Of a DNA stretch of 64,000 nucleotides, positions 10,052 to 20,528 are shown piece after piece. The stretch is from an uncultured Rhizobium sp. (GTDB lineage: Bacteria; Pseudomonadota; Alphaproteobacteria; Rhizobiales; Rhizobiaceae). Made by a program: the position numbers and the translations under genes. The stretch spans positions 44,884-108,883 of the forward strand of contig CAMFHE010000014.1 of assembly GCA_945952045.1 (NCBI GenBank). Direction: 5' to 3'. Each line of letters starts with the position of its first letter. Position 1 is the stretch's first letter. The notes under the pieces were generated by a model. The model was not told where the DNA came from. It saw nothing but the letters and a program-made list of their open reading frames with translations, and did not search any database.

Positions 10052-10353
10052 CGCAATTCTTTTCCGTAAATAGGACTTGAACGAGAGCGCCTTCAGCGGA
10101 AGCCGCCCGGCCATGATTTCGACGCGCCAGCTTTTACATCTGTACTTTATCAATAATTCATATAATCGTCATTTAGGGCAGGTGTGTAAATATTCCAAGC
10201 AACCGCGGATTGAATAAAGCCGGCTCGCCCGGCGGCAGCCGTCACGGCGTCATCGATTGCAATCCGCTTCCCGGCATGATTAACTTGAATTTCCGGCCTT
10301 TTGATTGTATCGGGCATCCCAAGCATAAAAATTTCGACGATAAAGGACAGACC

Positions 10354-10767
10354 ATGGCCCGCGTCACGGTAGAAGATTGCATTGACAAGGTGGACAATCG
10401 TTTCGAGCTGGTTCTGCTCGCGAGCCACCGCGCCCGCCAGATCTCGCAGGGCGCCTCCATCACCATCGACCGCGACAACGACAAGAACCCCGTCGTCGCG
10501 CTGCGCGAAATCGCCGACGAGACGCTGTCGCCCGACGATCTCAAGGAAGACCTGATCCATTCGCTGCAGAAGCACGTCGAGGTCGATGAGCCCGAGCATG
10601 ATCCGGCCTCCGCCATCGGCGTTTCCGGCGGTGTTGCCGTTGCGTCGGAAACCGGCGAAGAAGAAGACGATCTGCCCGAGACCATCACCTTCGACCAGAT
10701 GTCGGAAGAAGAGCTGCTGGCCGGTATCGAAGGCCTCGTGCCGCCGGAAAAGAGCGACGACTATTAA
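10354..10767 (+). CDS. rpoZ: DNA-directed RNA polymerase omega subunit
   Basis: [31 protein letters not shown]...[11 protein letters not shown]. Confidence 0.96.
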   Translation: MARVTVEDCIDKVDNRFELVLLASHRARQISQGASITIDRDNDKNPVVALREIADETLSPDDLKEDLIHSLQKHVEVDEPEHDPASAIGVSGGVAVASETGEEEDDLPETITFDQMSEEELLAGIEGLVPPEKSDDY

Positions 10768-10812
10768 TCGTCTGCCTTTGCGGACGACGTCTCTTTCTGC
10801 ATTGCAAAATCG

Positions 10813-10843
10813 CGCGCCGGTCTTTTATGATTGGCGCGTTTTC
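10813..10843 (+). terminator. Probable terminator downstream of rpoZ
   Basis: CGCGCC ... GGCGCG stem followed by TTTTCT. Confidence 0.5.
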
Positions 10844-10863
10844 TGATTGTGGAGTAGCCTTGG

Positions 10864-13092
10864 ATGATGCGGCAATACGAGCTCGTGGAGCGGGTTCAAA
10901 AATACAAGCCGGATGCCAATGAAGCGCTGCTCAACAAGGCCTATGTCTATGCCATGCAGAAGCATGGTCAGCAGAAACGGGCGAGCGGCGATCCCTACAT
11001 CTCACATCCGCTCGAAGTCGCCGCCATCCTCACCGAACTTCATCTCGACGAATCGACCATCGCCGTTGCGCTGCTGCACGACACGATCGAGGATACGACC
11101 GCGACCCGCGCCGAGATCGACGAACTCTTCGGCGAGGATATCGGCGCGCTCGTCGAGGGCCTGACCAAGATCAAGAAACTCGATCTGGTTACCAAGAAGG
11201 CAAAGCAGGCGGAAAACCTGCGCAAGCTTCTGCTGGCGATCTCCGACGACGTGCGCGTGCTCTTGGTCAAGCTCGCCGACCGCCTGCACAACATGCGCAC
11301 GCTGGAGCACATGAACCCGGAAAAGCGCGCCCGCATTTCCGAGGAGACCATGGATATCTATGCGCCGCTCGCCGGCCGCATGGGTATGCAGGACATGCGC
11401 GAGGAGCTGGAACAGCTCTCCTTCCAGTATATCAATCCCGAAGCCTTCGACACGATCACCAAGCGTCTGCAGGAACTGTCGGATCGCAATGACGGCCTGA
11501 TCAAGAAGATCGAGGACGAACTGCGCGATCTCTTGATCGCCAACGGCCTGACGAATGCCTTCGTCAAGGGCCGGCAGAAGAAGGCCTATTCGGTCTTCCG
11601 CAAGATGCAGTCGAAGTCGCTGTCCTTCGAACAGCTCTCGGATGTCTACGGCTTCCGCATCATCGTCGACGATATTCCCGCCTGTTACCGGGCGCTGGGC
11701 ATCGTCCACACCCGCTGGCGCGTGGTGCCGGGCCGTTTCAAGGACTACATCTCGACGCCGAAGCAGAACGATTATCGCTCGATTCACACCACCATCGTCG
11801 GCCCGTCGAGCCAGCGTATCGAGCTGCAGATCCGCACGCGGCGCATGCATGAGATCGCCGAATTCGGTATCGCCGCCCACACGCTCTACAAGGACGGCGC
11901 CAGCGGCGGCGACGCCGAACTCCTGTCGCGCGAATCCAACGCCTATTCCTGGCTGCGCCACACCATCGAGTCGCTGGCCGAGGGCGACAGCCCCGAAGAA
12001 TTCCTCGAACACACCAAGCTGGAGCTGTTCCAGGACCAGGTTTTCTGTTTCACGCCCAAGGGCAAGCTGATTGCCCTGCCGCGCGGGGCGACGCCGATCG
12101 ATTTTGCCTATGCGGTGCACACCAATATCGGCGACACCACGGTCGGCGCCAAGATCAACGGCCGCATCATGCCGCTGGTGACCCGTCTCAACAATGGCGA
12201 CGAAGTCGAGATCATCCGCTCCGGCGTGCAGGTGCCGCCGGCCGCCTGGGAAGAAATCGTCGTCACCGGAAAGGCGCGCGCCGCCATACGCCGCGCCACG
12301 CGCATGGCGATCCGCAAGCAATATGCCGGCCTCGGCCAGCGCATTCTCGAGCGCACCTTCGAGCGGGCCGGCAAGGTCTTCTCGCGCGAGGTGATGAAAC
12401 CGGCGCTGCACCGGCTTGCGCGCAAGGAAGTCGAGGACGCCATCGCCTCTGTCGGCCGTGGCGAGATGTCGTCGCTCGATGTGCTGCGCGCCGTCTATCC
12501 CGATCATCCGGACGAGCGCGCCACCGTCAAGCCGAGCAATGGCGAAGGCTGGTTCAACGTCCGCAGCGCCTCGGGCATGATCTTCCGCATTCCCGGCGCG
12601 TCCAAGACGGATGCCGGCAGGCTGGCCGGCGAGGATGCCGATGACGTGCTGCCGATCCGCGGCCTGGCCGGCAATGCCGAGGTGAATTTCGCCCGCGCCG
12701 GCGCCGTGCCTGGCGATCGCATCGTTGGCATCGTCGAAGAAGGCAAGGGCATCACCATCTATCCGATCCAGTCGCCGGCGCTGCAGCGCTTCGACGACAC
12801 GCCGGAAAGCTGGATCGATGTGCGCTGGGATCTCGACGAGGCCAACAAGTCGCGGTTCATGGCGCGGGTTCTCATCAATGCGCTCAACGAACCGGGCACA
12901 CTTGCAAGGGTCGCTCAGACGGTCGCGGAACTCGATATCAACATCCGCACGCTCAGCATGATCGGCGTCGCCACCGATTTCTCGGAAATGGCGCTCGACG
13001 TCGAGGTCTGGGATTTGCGTCAGCTCAACAAGCTGCTGACAAGCCTCAAGGAACTGGATTGCATCGCCACGGTGCGCCGCGTCTTCGACTGA
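10864..13092 (+). CDS. rsh: Bifunctional (p)ppGpp synthetase/hydrolase (RelA/SpoT homolog)
   Basis: HD domain (SHPLEVAAILTELHLDESTIAVALLHDTIEDT), synthetase (VYGFRIIVDD...NDYRSIHTTI), TGS and ACT regions. Confidence 0.96.
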   Translation: MMRQYELVERVQKYKPDANEALLNKAYVYAMQKHGQQKRASGDPYISHPLEVAAILTELHLDESTIAVALLHDTIEDTTATRAEIDELFGEDIGALVEGLTKIKKLDLVTKKAKQAENLRKLLLAISDDVRVLLVKLADRLHNMRTLEHMNPEKRARISEETMDIYAPLAGRMGMQDMREELEQLSFQYINPEAFDTITKRLQELSDRNDGLIKKIEDELRDLLIANGLTNAFVKGRQKKAYSVFRKMQSKSLSFEQLSDVYGFRIIVDDIPACYRALGIVHTRWRVVPGRFKDYISTPKQNDYRSIHTTIVGPSSQRIELQIRTRRMHEIAEFGIAAHTLYKDGASGGDAELLSRESNAYSWLRHTIESLAEGDSPEEFLEHTKLELFQDQVFCFTPKGKLIALPRGATPIDFAYAVHTNIGDTTVGAKINGRIMPLVTRLNNGDEVEIIRSGVQVPPAAWEEIVVTGKARAAIRRATRMAIRKQYAGLGQRILERTFERAGKVFSREVMKPALHRLARKEVEDAIASVGRGEMSSLDVLRAVYPDHPDERATVKPSNGEGWFNVRSASGMIFRIPGASKTDAGRLAGEDADDVLPIRGLAGNAEVNFARAGAVPGDRIVGIVEEGKGITIYPIQSPALQRFDDTPESWIDVRWDLDEANKSRFMARVLINALNEPGTLARVAQTVAELDINIRTLSMIGVATDFSEMALDVEVWDLRQLNKLLTSLKELDCIATVRRVFD

Positions 13093-13114
13093 TCCACGGC
13101 AAAAGAAAGATGAG

Positions 13115-13137
13115 TGCGCCCTCCATGGGCGCATTTT
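13115..13137 (+). terminator. Rho-independent terminator of rsh
   Basis: TGCGCCC-tccat-GGGCGCA followed by TTTT. Confidence 0.75.
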
Positions 13138-13290
13138 GCCGGCATGTTGAGCAGACTATGGCTAAAATGCAGTCAAAGCATGGCAAGTGATGCATTGGAT
13201 GCATAGCTGATTGTGCGATGCAACATTAGTAAAAACGCAGGGTCTATCTTATCTTTCTCCCATAGCAACGAAGAAAGAAGTGAGACGGCC

Positions 13291-13443
13291 ATGTTTGGTT
13301 CCCTGAAGAAGATTGCACGCAACTTCCGCATTCCGACCCCGGAAGAGCGCGAAATGAACTATCTGAACGGTTCGCACGATCGTATCGACCTGGAATACCG
13401 CCAGCGTCAGGTTGACCGCGGTCTGTTCCGCAGCAAGTACTGA
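13291..13443 (+). CDS. Small DUF3563-like protein (50 aa)
   Basis: MFGSLKKIARNFRIPTPEEREMNYLNGSHDRIDLEYRQRQVDRGLFRSKY; RBS AAAGAAG upstream. Confidence 0.85.
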   Translation: MFGSLKKIARNFRIPTPEEREMNYLNGSHDRIDLEYRQRQVDRGLFRSKY

Positions 13444-13574
13444 TCCGGTACCGCACGGTTCCCCAACCGGTTCCGAGCTTTGATCCGATCGGCTGGCGCC
13501 CTGCGCCGGTTGCATGACAGGCCGGCACGTCGCCGGCCTTGCCACGCCTGCGGGCGAGCATTAAATCTGCTGCG

Positions 13575-14162
13575 ATGTTGTTTCGTCGTCGAAAACCAGC
13601 ACGCTGGCATGAAAGGATGCGGGAGTTCCTCTGGCCCCGCAAAGGTCTGCTGCGACCGCTGCGCTATTATCGCCTGCGCATTCTGCGGCTCGGCGCGACG
13701 CCTCATTCCATTGCCCTTGGTTTCGCCACCGGCATCGCCATGGCCTGGACGCCGTTTCTCGGTTTTCATCTTGGGCTGGCGCTTATTCTCTCCTATCTCC
13801 TGTCCGGCAATCTCGTCGCCGCAGCGCTTGGCACGACGCTCAGCAACCCTGCGACCTTTCCGGTGATCTGCGCGGTGACCTGGGAGACCGGTCGCTGGCT
13901 GGTGGGCGGCGAGGCATCGACGGGTGCCGGGGCCGACCTGGGCGACCTTCTGGAAAAAATGCAGTTTCGCGACCTTTGGGCGCCGGTTCTCAAGCCGATG
14001 CTCGTCGGTGCGCTGCCGCTGGCGCTCGGCAGCGCCGCCATTTTCTATGCCGTCATCTTTTTCGCCGTTCGCGGCTTCCAGCGTCGTCGCCAGTTACAGA
14101 TGCGCCGGCAGCAGCAGGAGGCGCTTGCCGGCGCGCTCGGCGGCGATATTCCCAGCGTTTGA
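13575..14162 (+). CDS. DUF2062 domain-containing membrane protein
   Basis: [48 protein letters not shown]. Confidence 0.88.
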   Translation: MLFRRRKPARWHERMREFLWPRKGLLRPLRYYRLRILRLGATPHSIALGFATGIAMAWTPFLGFHLGLALILSYLLSGNLVAAALGTTLSNPATFPVICAVTWETGRWLVGGEASTGAGADLGDLLEKMQFRDLWAPVLKPMLVGALPLALGSAAIFYAVIFFAVRGFQRRRQLQMRRQQQEALAGALGGDIPSV

Positions 14163-14172
14163 GGAGGATTTC

Positions 14173-14589
14173 ATGATCATCGGCATCGGCAGCGACCTGG
14201 TGGACATCCGCCGTATCGCCAAATCGCTGGAACGCTTCGGCGATCGCTTCACGGCGCGCTGCTTCACCGAGATCGAACAGCGCAAGTCGGACGGGCGCAA
14301 GAACCGGGCCGATTCCTATGCGAAGCGATTTGCCGCCAAGGAGGCCTGTTCCAAGGCGCTCGGCACCGGCATTTCCGAAAGCGTGTTCTGGCGCGACATG
14401 GGCGTCGTCAACCTGCCGTCCGGCAAGCCGACGATGAAGCTGACCGGAGGTGCCGCCGAACGGCTGGCCTCCATGCTGCCGCCCGACCACGAAGCGGTCA
14501 TTCATCTGTCGATCACCGACGAATATCCGCTTGCGCAAGCTTTCGTGATCATCGAAGCTCGCCCCCGTTCTGCCGCAAGCATGTCGTAG
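14173..14589 (+). CDS. acpS: Holo-[acyl-carrier-protein] synthase
   Basis: [35 protein letters not shown]...[19 protein letters not shown]. Confidence 0.96.
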   Translation: MIIGIGSDLVDIRRIAKSLERFGDRFTARCFTEIEQRKSDGRKNRADSYAKRFAAKEACSKALGTGISESVFWRDMGVVNLPSGKPTMKLTGGAAERLASMLPPDHEAVIHLSITDEYPLAQAFVIIEARPRSAASMS

Positions 14590-14659
14590 CGACGCTATTT
14601 CGCAGTCCTTGGCATTGCCGCCGGGACTGGAAGCCGTTAGAGAAGGCCAAAAGCGGGTG

Positions 14660-15421
14660 ATGAAGAAAGAAGCGTTCGTGTCCGAGAAAGTCGAGAAAAA
14701 GCAAAACGCCTTGTGGGAAAACATCAAGGTGATCGTGCAGGCGCTGGTGCTGGCCATGATCATCCGCACGGTGCTGTTCCAGCCGTTCACGATTCCCTCC
14801 GGCTCGATGATGCCGACGCTGCTGGTCGGCGACTATATCTTCGTCAACAAATTCGCTTACGGCTATTCGAAATATTCGCTGCCGTTCTCGCCGGATCTGT
14901 TCTCCGGCCGCATTTTCGGCAGCGAGCCGAAGCGCGGCGACGTCGTCGTCTTCCGCTTCCCGCCGAACCCGGAAGTGGATTACATCAAGCGGGTCGTCGG
15001 GCTTCCGGGCGACCGCATCCAGATGATCGACGGCGTTTTGAACATCAACGGCCAGCCGGTGCCGAAGCAGCCCGATGGCAGCTTCAATTCCGATTATCGC
15101 CTCGATCCCGGTCAGGACGTTCCGGTTTTCCGCGAAACGCTCGATACCGGCATCACCTATGACACGCTCGACCAGTCGCCGAATTCGCGCGGCGACAATA
15201 CCCGCGAATTCCTTGTGCCGGCCGGCCATTATTTCATGATGGGCGACAACCGCGACAATTCCGCCGACAGCCGTTTCGATGTCGGTTTCGTGCCGGCGGA
15301 AAACCTTGTCGGTCGCGCCAGCGTCATCTTCTTCTCGCTCGGCAACGACACGACCTTCCGCGAAATCTGGCGCTGGCCGGCCAATATGCGCTGGGATCGC
15401 CTGTTCAAGGTCGTCGAATGA
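14660..15421 (+). CDS. lepB: Signal peptidase I
   Basis: FTIPSGSMMPTLLVGDYIFVNKFAYG, KRGDVVVFRFP, YIKRVVGLPGD, YFMMGDNRDNSADSR. Confidence 0.97.
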   Translation: MKKEAFVSEKVEKKQNALWENIKVIVQALVLAMIIRTVLFQPFTIPSGSMMPTLLVGDYIFVNKFAYGYSKYSLPFSPDLFSGRIFGSEPKRGDVVVFRFPPNPEVDYIKRVVGLPGDRIQMIDGVLNINGQPVPKQPDGSFNSDYRLDPGQDVPVFRETLDTGITYDTLDQSPNSRGDNTREFLVPAGHYFMMGDNRDNSADSRFDVGFVPAENLVGRASVIFFSLGNDTTFREIWRWPANMRWDRLFKVVE

Positions 15422-16131
15422 CGCGCGCCCAGCTTCTGTCGCAGGAGCAGCGGGTCCAGATCGAATCTGTGATCGGTCATGCTTTCGCGAGCAAGGAGCG
15501 GCTCGACCGGGCGCTGACCCATGCCAGCGCCCGTGGCGGTACGGATGCCAATTACGAACGGCTGGAATTCCTCGGCGACCGGGTGCTTGGGCTCTGCGTC
15601 GCCGAACTCCTGTTCAAGACTTTCGGTAAGGCCGGCGAGGGGGAGTTGTCGGTGCGGCTGAACCAGTTGGTCAGCGCCGAAACCTGCGCCGAAGTCGCCG
15701 ACGAAATGGAGCTGCACCGCTTCATCCGCACCGGCTCCGACGTCAAGAAACTCACCGGCAAGCGCATGATGAACGTGCGCGCCGATGTCGTCGAAAGCCT
15801 GATCGCCGCGCTTTATCTCGATGGCGGTCTTGAGGTCGCCCGCGGTTTCGTGCTCAAATATTGGGAGAAGCGCGCGGTGGATGCCCGCGGCGGTCGCCGC
15901 GACGCCAAGACGGAATTGCAGGAATGGGCGCATGCCAAGTTCGGCGTGACCCCGCAATACCGCATCGAGGAGCGCACCGGCCCGGATCACGACCCGCGTT
16001 TCACCGTGCGGGTGGATATTCCAGGCGTCGCCCCGGAAACGGGCAGCGAGCGCTCCAAGCGGGCGGCGGAGCAGGTGGCCGCGGCGCGGCTTCTGGAACG
16101 CGAAGGCGTCTGGCAGCCTGACCAGGCTTGA
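15418..16131 (+). CDS. rnc: Ribonuclease III
   Basis: YERLEFLGDRVLGL signature plus C-terminal dsRBD; ATGA overlap with lepB. Confidence 0.97.
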   Translation: MTRAQLLSQEQRVQIESVIGHAFASKERLDRALTHASARGGTDANYERLEFLGDRVLGLCVAELLFKTFGKAGEGELSVRLNQLVSAETCAEVADEMELHRFIRTGSDVKKLTGKRMMNVRADVVESLIAALYLDGGLEVARGFVLKYWEKRAVDARGGRRDAKTELQEWAHAKFGVTPQYRIEERTGPDHDPRFTVRVDIPGVAPETGSERSKRAAEQVAAARLLEREGVWQPDQA

Positions 16132-16260
16132 GCGACCCTGCCAGAATATGAAGCGGTCTATAAGCCGCGATTGCGTGAAACGAAGAATTCCAGCACAAAT
16201 GTAAAGGCGGTTTTCCATTGCGGAAATCCGCTGGAAATTGATCAACAACTGACGGACGAT

Positions 16261-17208
16261 ATGAGCGAAGAACGAGAAATCCACGGCGACGAAAACGAAC
16301 AGACGACGGAAGCGGCGGCAACCCGCTCCGGCTTCGTGGCGCTGATCGGCCCGACCAATGCCGGCAAGTCGACGCTGCTCAATCGTCTCGTCGGCGCCAA
16401 GGTCTCGATCGTCAGCCACAAGGTCCAGACGACGCGCGCCATCGTGCGCGGCATCGCCATCCATGACCGCACCCAGATCGTATTCATGGATACGCCCGGC
16501 ATCTTCAAGCCGCGCCGGCGGCTGGATCGCGCCATGGTCACCTCCGCCTGGGGCGGGGCCAAGGATGCCGATTACATCATGCTGCTGATCGACAGCGAGC
16601 GCGGATTGCGCGGCGATATCGAACAGATTCTCGAAGGTCTCAAGGATGTGCGCCAGCCCAAGCTCCTGGTGCTCAACAAGATCGACCAGGTTCGCCCGGA
16701 AGAGCTTTTGAAGCTTGCCGCCGCCGCCAACGAGAAGATCGCTTTCGAGCGTACCTTCATGGTATCGGCAACGACCGGTTCGGGCTGCGACGACCTGATG
16801 GATTATGTGGCCAAGGCCCTGCCGGAAGGTCCCTGGTATTATCCGGAAGACCAGATTTCCGATCTGCCGATGCGCCAGCTTGCCGCCGAAATCACCCGCG
16901 AAAAGCTGTTCCTGCGCCTCCATCAGGAATTGCCCTATTCCTCGCATGTCGAGACGGAGAAGTGGGAAGAGCGCAAGGACGGCTCGGTCCGGATCGAACA
17001 GGTCATCTATGTCGAGCGTGACAGCCAGAAAAAGATTGCGCTCGGCAAGGATGGCGAGGCGATCAAGGCGATCTCCATGGCCTCGCGCAAGGAGCTGTCG
17101 GAAATTCTCGAACAGCCCGTGCATCTCTTTCTCTTCGTCAAGGTCCGTGAGAACTGGGGCGACGATCCCGCCCGTTTCCGCGAGATGGGCCTCGATTTCC
17201 CGCATTGA
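16261..17208 (+). CDS. era: GTPase Era
   Basis: GPTNAGKSTLLNRLVGAKVSIVSHKVQTTR...DTPGIF...NKIDQV; KH domain C-terminal. Confidence 0.97.
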   Translation: MSEEREIHGDENEQTTEAAATRSGFVALIGPTNAGKSTLLNRLVGAKVSIVSHKVQTTRAIVRGIAIHDRTQIVFMDTPGIFKPRRRLDRAMVTSAWGGAKDADYIMLLIDSERGLRGDIEQILEGLKDVRQPKLLVLNKIDQVRPEELLKLAAAANEKIAFERTFMVSATTGSGCDDLMDYVAKALPEGPWYYPEDQISDLPMRQLAAEITREKLFLRLHQELPYSSHVETEKWEERKDGSVRIEQVIYVERDSQKKIALGKDGEAIKAISMASRKELSEILEQPVHLFLFVKVRENWGDDPARFREMGLDFPH

Positions 17209-17293
17209 ACAGGGCCCTGCCTTTCGTCCATTTGACGGTGGGGCAAATCAATGATCTTGTGCGGCATCGGCAGTAAAAGTCTATGCGATCGAT

Positions 17294-18043
17294 ATGGCGG
17301 ATAAATTTACCAACCCTCAAAAAACGCCCTGTCAGCAATGTCCCTTGCGCGCGATCCCGCACTTTCGCGAGTTCACCGGGGACGAACTGGAATTCGTGTC
17401 CCGTTTCAAGACTGGGGAGTTGTCGGTCGATGCGGGGACAACCGTTCTCGTCGAAGGATCGCACAGCGCACATCTGTATACGGTCCTGACTGGCTGGGCC
17501 TTTCGATACAAGCTGCTTTCCGATGGCCGCCGCCAGATCCTCAATTACGTCATGCCTGGCGATCTGGTCGGCCTCCAGGGCTCGATCATGGGCGAGATGC
17601 AGCATTCCATCGAGGCGCTGTCTCCGGTAACGTTTTGCGTTTTCGAACGCGATAAGCTCGGGCAGCTGTTCACGCGCTATCCGAGCCTTGGTTATGACCT
17701 CACCTGGATTGCCGCCCAGGAGGAACGTATTCTCGACGAGCATCTTCTCAGTATCGGCCGGCGCACAGCCCTCGAGCGCGCCGCCTATCTGCTCGCCTTT
17801 CTTTATGAGCGGGCAAAAGCCGTGAACCTTTTCGACAACCGGGCCGTTCTGCCGATAACGCAGCAGCATATTGCCGATACGCTGGGCCTGTCTATCGTCC
17901 ACACCAACAAGACGCTCCGTAAGCTGGCGGATCGCAAGCTGATCCGTTGGCAGGATCGCGGCTGCGTCGTTCTTGACGGCGCCGGACTTGCAACTGTCGC
18001 GGATTGGGACGGGCTGGCGGAGGGACGCCGGCCGTTCATTTGA
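17294..18043 (+). CDS. Crp/Fnr family transcriptional regulator
   Basis: cNMP-binding fold (LYTVLTGWAFRYKLLSDGRRQILNYVMPGDLVGL) and HTH (ITQQHIADTLGLSIVHTNKTLRKL); N-terminal CxxC. Confidence 0.93.
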   Translation: MADKFTNPQKTPCQQCPLRAIPHFREFTGDELEFVSRFKTGELSVDAGTTVLVEGSHSAHLYTVLTGWAFRYKLLSDGRRQILNYVMPGDLVGLQGSIMGEMQHSIEALSPVTFCVFERDKLGQLFTRYPSLGYDLTWIAAQEERILDEHLLSIGRRTALERAAYLLAFLYERAKAVNLFDNRAVLPITQQHIADTLGLSIVHTNKTLRKLADRKLIRWQDRGCVVLDGAGLATVADWDGLAEGRRPFI

Positions 18044-18388
18044 GGGGGACGATCGGCTAAGTATTTGCCGAGCATGTCATTCTTTAATGCGGCAAGCCGG
18101 CTTGACCTGTAGTCTCAATCCGTCACACCATTTTGCCATCATTATGTGCGACAGGATCGAGCCGAAGATGGAGATCAAAAGGATGTGTTTTGCCGGGCCT
18201 CTTGGAGCCGGTGTTGTCCTTCACAAGGTTTCCCGCTTTCTCTTGCCCCTCCGACACCGCCGCGAAGAGCAAACAACAAGCGCTTTGCTTGAATTCCTGC
18301 CTTTGTGGCTGTTACACCCATCACCGTCAGCGGCCGCTTCGGCGTCACCGCGGGCGATTGGCCCCCGACGAGGATAGTGCCCGTGAAG

Positions 18389-18751
18389 ATGCCGCGCGAA
18401 ATATTGGTTCTGGAAGACAGCCTCATCATTGCGATGGAGGCCGAGGATATCTTCCGTGCCCTCGGCGCCGATCTGGTGCACATCGCCAGCAATCTGCAGC
18501 AGGCGCGCGATTACGTCGATGCGAATGCGATCGATTTCGCCTTGCTCGATGTCAATCTCGGCCCGACCATGAGTTTCGATTTCGCCCGCGACCTGCGCGC
18601 GCGCGGAATTCCCTTCGGCTTTTCCAGCGGATATCCCGACAATGAGGATTTTCCCGAAGATCTGCGCGAGATCGCCCTGCTGCGCAAACCCTTCGGCGAC
18701 GACATGATCCGCGATCACTTGAAGCAGGTCTTCGCCGGCGTTACATCGTGA
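18389..18751 (+). CDS. Single-domain response regulator (receiver only)
   Basis: REILVLEDSLIIAMEAEDIF...FALLDVNLG...IPFGFSSGYP...LLRKPF. Start uncertain (GTG at 18383 possible). Confidence 0.88.
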   Translation: MPREILVLEDSLIIAMEAEDIFRALGADLVHIASNLQQARDYVDANAIDFALLDVNLGPTMSFDFARDLRARGIPFGFSSGYPDNEDFPEDLREIALLRKPFGDDMIRDHLKQVFAGVTS

Positions 18752-18802
18752 TTCCGCCCGGGCCTCTTGCCCGGAGCGCGAGAGACCGAAGCTGAACTTT
18801 CC

Positions 18803-19561
18803 ATGCAGTGGCAGGACCAGGCCATCCTTCTTGGCGTCAAGCGCCTTGGCGAAAGCAGCGTCGTCGCCGAGGTGATGACGCTTGCCCATGGCCGCCATCT
18901 CGGCGTCGTCCGCTCCGGGCGTTCGCGCGCCATGCAGCCGGTGCTCCAGCCCGGCAATTCGGTAGAGGTCACCTGGCGCGCCCGCCTGCATGAGCATCTC
19001 GGCGAATTCCGCGTCGAGCCGCTGCAATTGCGCGCCGCGCAACTGATGGAAACCGCGACCGCGCTGCACGGCATCCAGGCTATGGCGGCGGTTCTGCGGC
19101 TGCTGCCGGAACGCGATCCGCATCCGCATCTCTTCGAGGCGCTGGAGGTCATCCTCGGCCATCTGCACGAACCGTCCGAGGCCGGCGAGCTATTCGTGCG
19201 CTTCGAACTGGCTGTGCTCAACGATCTCGGTTTCGGGCTCGATCTTGGCGAATGTGCCGCAACGGGAGGGCGTGACGATCTCGTCTATGTTTCGCCGAAA
19301 TCGGGCAGGGCGGTATGCCGCGCGGCCGGTGCGCCCTATGCCGAACGGCTTTTGGCGCTGCCGGATTTTCTGGCGCCCGAGCGGACACGCGCCGCGGATA
19401 GCCAGGGGCTTGCAGATGCCTTCCGGCTGACCGCCTACTTCCTGCATCGCCATGTCTATGAGCCGCGTGGCGTCCAGCCCAACACCGCGCGCGACGGCTT
19501 CGTTCAGGCCGTGATGAAGGCGATGGCGGCGCTGCCGTCGCCACCCCCGGTCAAAAATTAG
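18803..19561 (+). CDS. recO: DNA repair protein RecO
   Basis: [41 protein letters not shown]. Confidence 0.95.
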   Translation: MQWQDQAILLGVKRLGESSVVAEVMTLAHGRHLGVVRSGRSRAMQPVLQPGNSVEVTWRARLHEHLGEFRVEPLQLRAAQLMETATALHGIQAMAAVLRLLPERDPHPHLFEALEVILGHLHEPSEAGELFVRFELAVLNDLGFGLDLGECAATGGRDDLVYVSPKSGRAVCRAAGAPYAERLLALPDFLAPERTRAADSQGLADAFRLTAYFLHRHVYEPRGVQPNTARDGFVQAVMKAMAALPSPPPVKN

Positions 19562-20412
19562 CCACGACGCTTCAGCGCCCAGCCTTCCGGCCGTTCATCG
19601 AGAATGCGCACGGTGTCGCCGATCGCAATCCGGCCATCGGCGCGCGGCACGGCGTTCCAACCGAACAGCGGCCCCGGCACGCGCCGGTCGGCAGACATGC
19701 GCAAGCGCCCCATGGCGGGCATGGGATTTGCCCCCTCACGCGAACCGGTTCGCTGATCCTGCGTCGTCATGATGCAGCGCGCGCAGGGTTTTACGAGATC
19801 GAAGCGGATGCCGCCGATCTCGATGGCGGCCCATTGGTCCTCTGCCCAGGCAGCGACGCCATCGATAACGATGTTCGGTCGGAACCGATCCATGCCGACA
19901 GGCGCCTCGCCATTGGCGGCCATATTGTCGTTCAGCGCAGCAAGCGACGCCGTGGTCGTGACCAGAATCTGATAGCCGTCGGCAAAGCGCACCGGGGTGT
20001 CGGACGCGCCCCAATCCTCGCTGGCGGTCCGCTCAGATTGATCATCGAACATTGCCAGTTGCACCGGTTGTCCCAGCCAGTCGGACAAGGCCGCATTGAC
20101 GGCATCGTCGCAGATCGCGGCATCGACCGGCGTCTTCCACACATCCACCGTCTGCCGGCGACCGCCTTCCGGTTTTACGGCATGCACCGCGCCATCGCGG
20201 CCATCATAGCTCAGCGTCAATCCGTCCTCGGTCGGATGCACGTTGAGGCGGGCCAGCGCCGGCATTTCACGCTGGGTGATGAACATGCCATCCGGCTTGA
20301 CCAGCATCGCCATACGGTCGCCGATCAGGCCGAAAGCATCGACGGATGAGGCGGTCAGCGGAATGCCGCGCGCGCTTTTCATGGGGTAAACGTTGAGTTC
20401 GCTGACACGCAT
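19558..20412 (-). CDS. MOSC domain-containing protein
   Basis: [38 protein letters not shown] (MOSC_N) ... [20 protein letters not shown]. Confidence 0.93.
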   Translation of the reverse strand: MRVSELNVYPMKSARGIPLTASSVDAFGLIGDRMAMLVKPDGMFITQREMPALARLNVHPTEDGLTLSYDGRDGAVHAVKPEGGRRQTVDVWKTPVDAAICDDAVNAALSDWLGQPVQLAMFDDQSERTASEDWGASDTPVRFADGYQILVTTTASLAALNDNMAANGEAPVGMDRFRPNIVIDGVAAWAEDQWAAIEIGGIRFDLVKPCARCIMTTQDQRTGSREGANPMPAMGRLRMSADRRVPGPLFGWNAVPRADGRIAIGDTVRILDERPEGWALKRRG

Positions 20413-20428
20413 GCGGGTTTCCTTCAAA

Positions 20429-20471
20429 GTTTGTCAGGGAAAGTGGGAACCGGTTTCCCGAAGAGACAAAC
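20429..20471 (+). repeat. Hairpin A of composite intergenic repeat
   Basis: Outer GTTTGTC/GACAAAC, inner GGGAAA/TTTCCC; core GGGAAAGTGGGAACCGGTTTCCC at 20437-20459. Confidence 0.8.
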
Positions 20472-20483
20472 GAAAACAGAAAT

Positions 20484-20528
20484 ATCTAGGGTCTATCGGA
20501 TTCAGAATGAACCCGATAGACCCTAGAT
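20484..20528 (+). repeat. Hairpin B of composite intergenic repeat
   Basis: 16-bp perfect arms ATCTAGGGTCTATCGG / CCGATAGACCCTAGAT, 13-nt loop. Confidence 0.9.

Noticed and set aside
11002-13134. 710-aa minus ORF antisense to rsh
   Set aside because: Shadow ORF; Rsh is clearly encoded on the plus strand.
15229-17205. 658-aa minus ORF across lepB-rnc-era
   Set aside because: Spans three well-supported plus-strand genes; no domain; shadow of codon bias.
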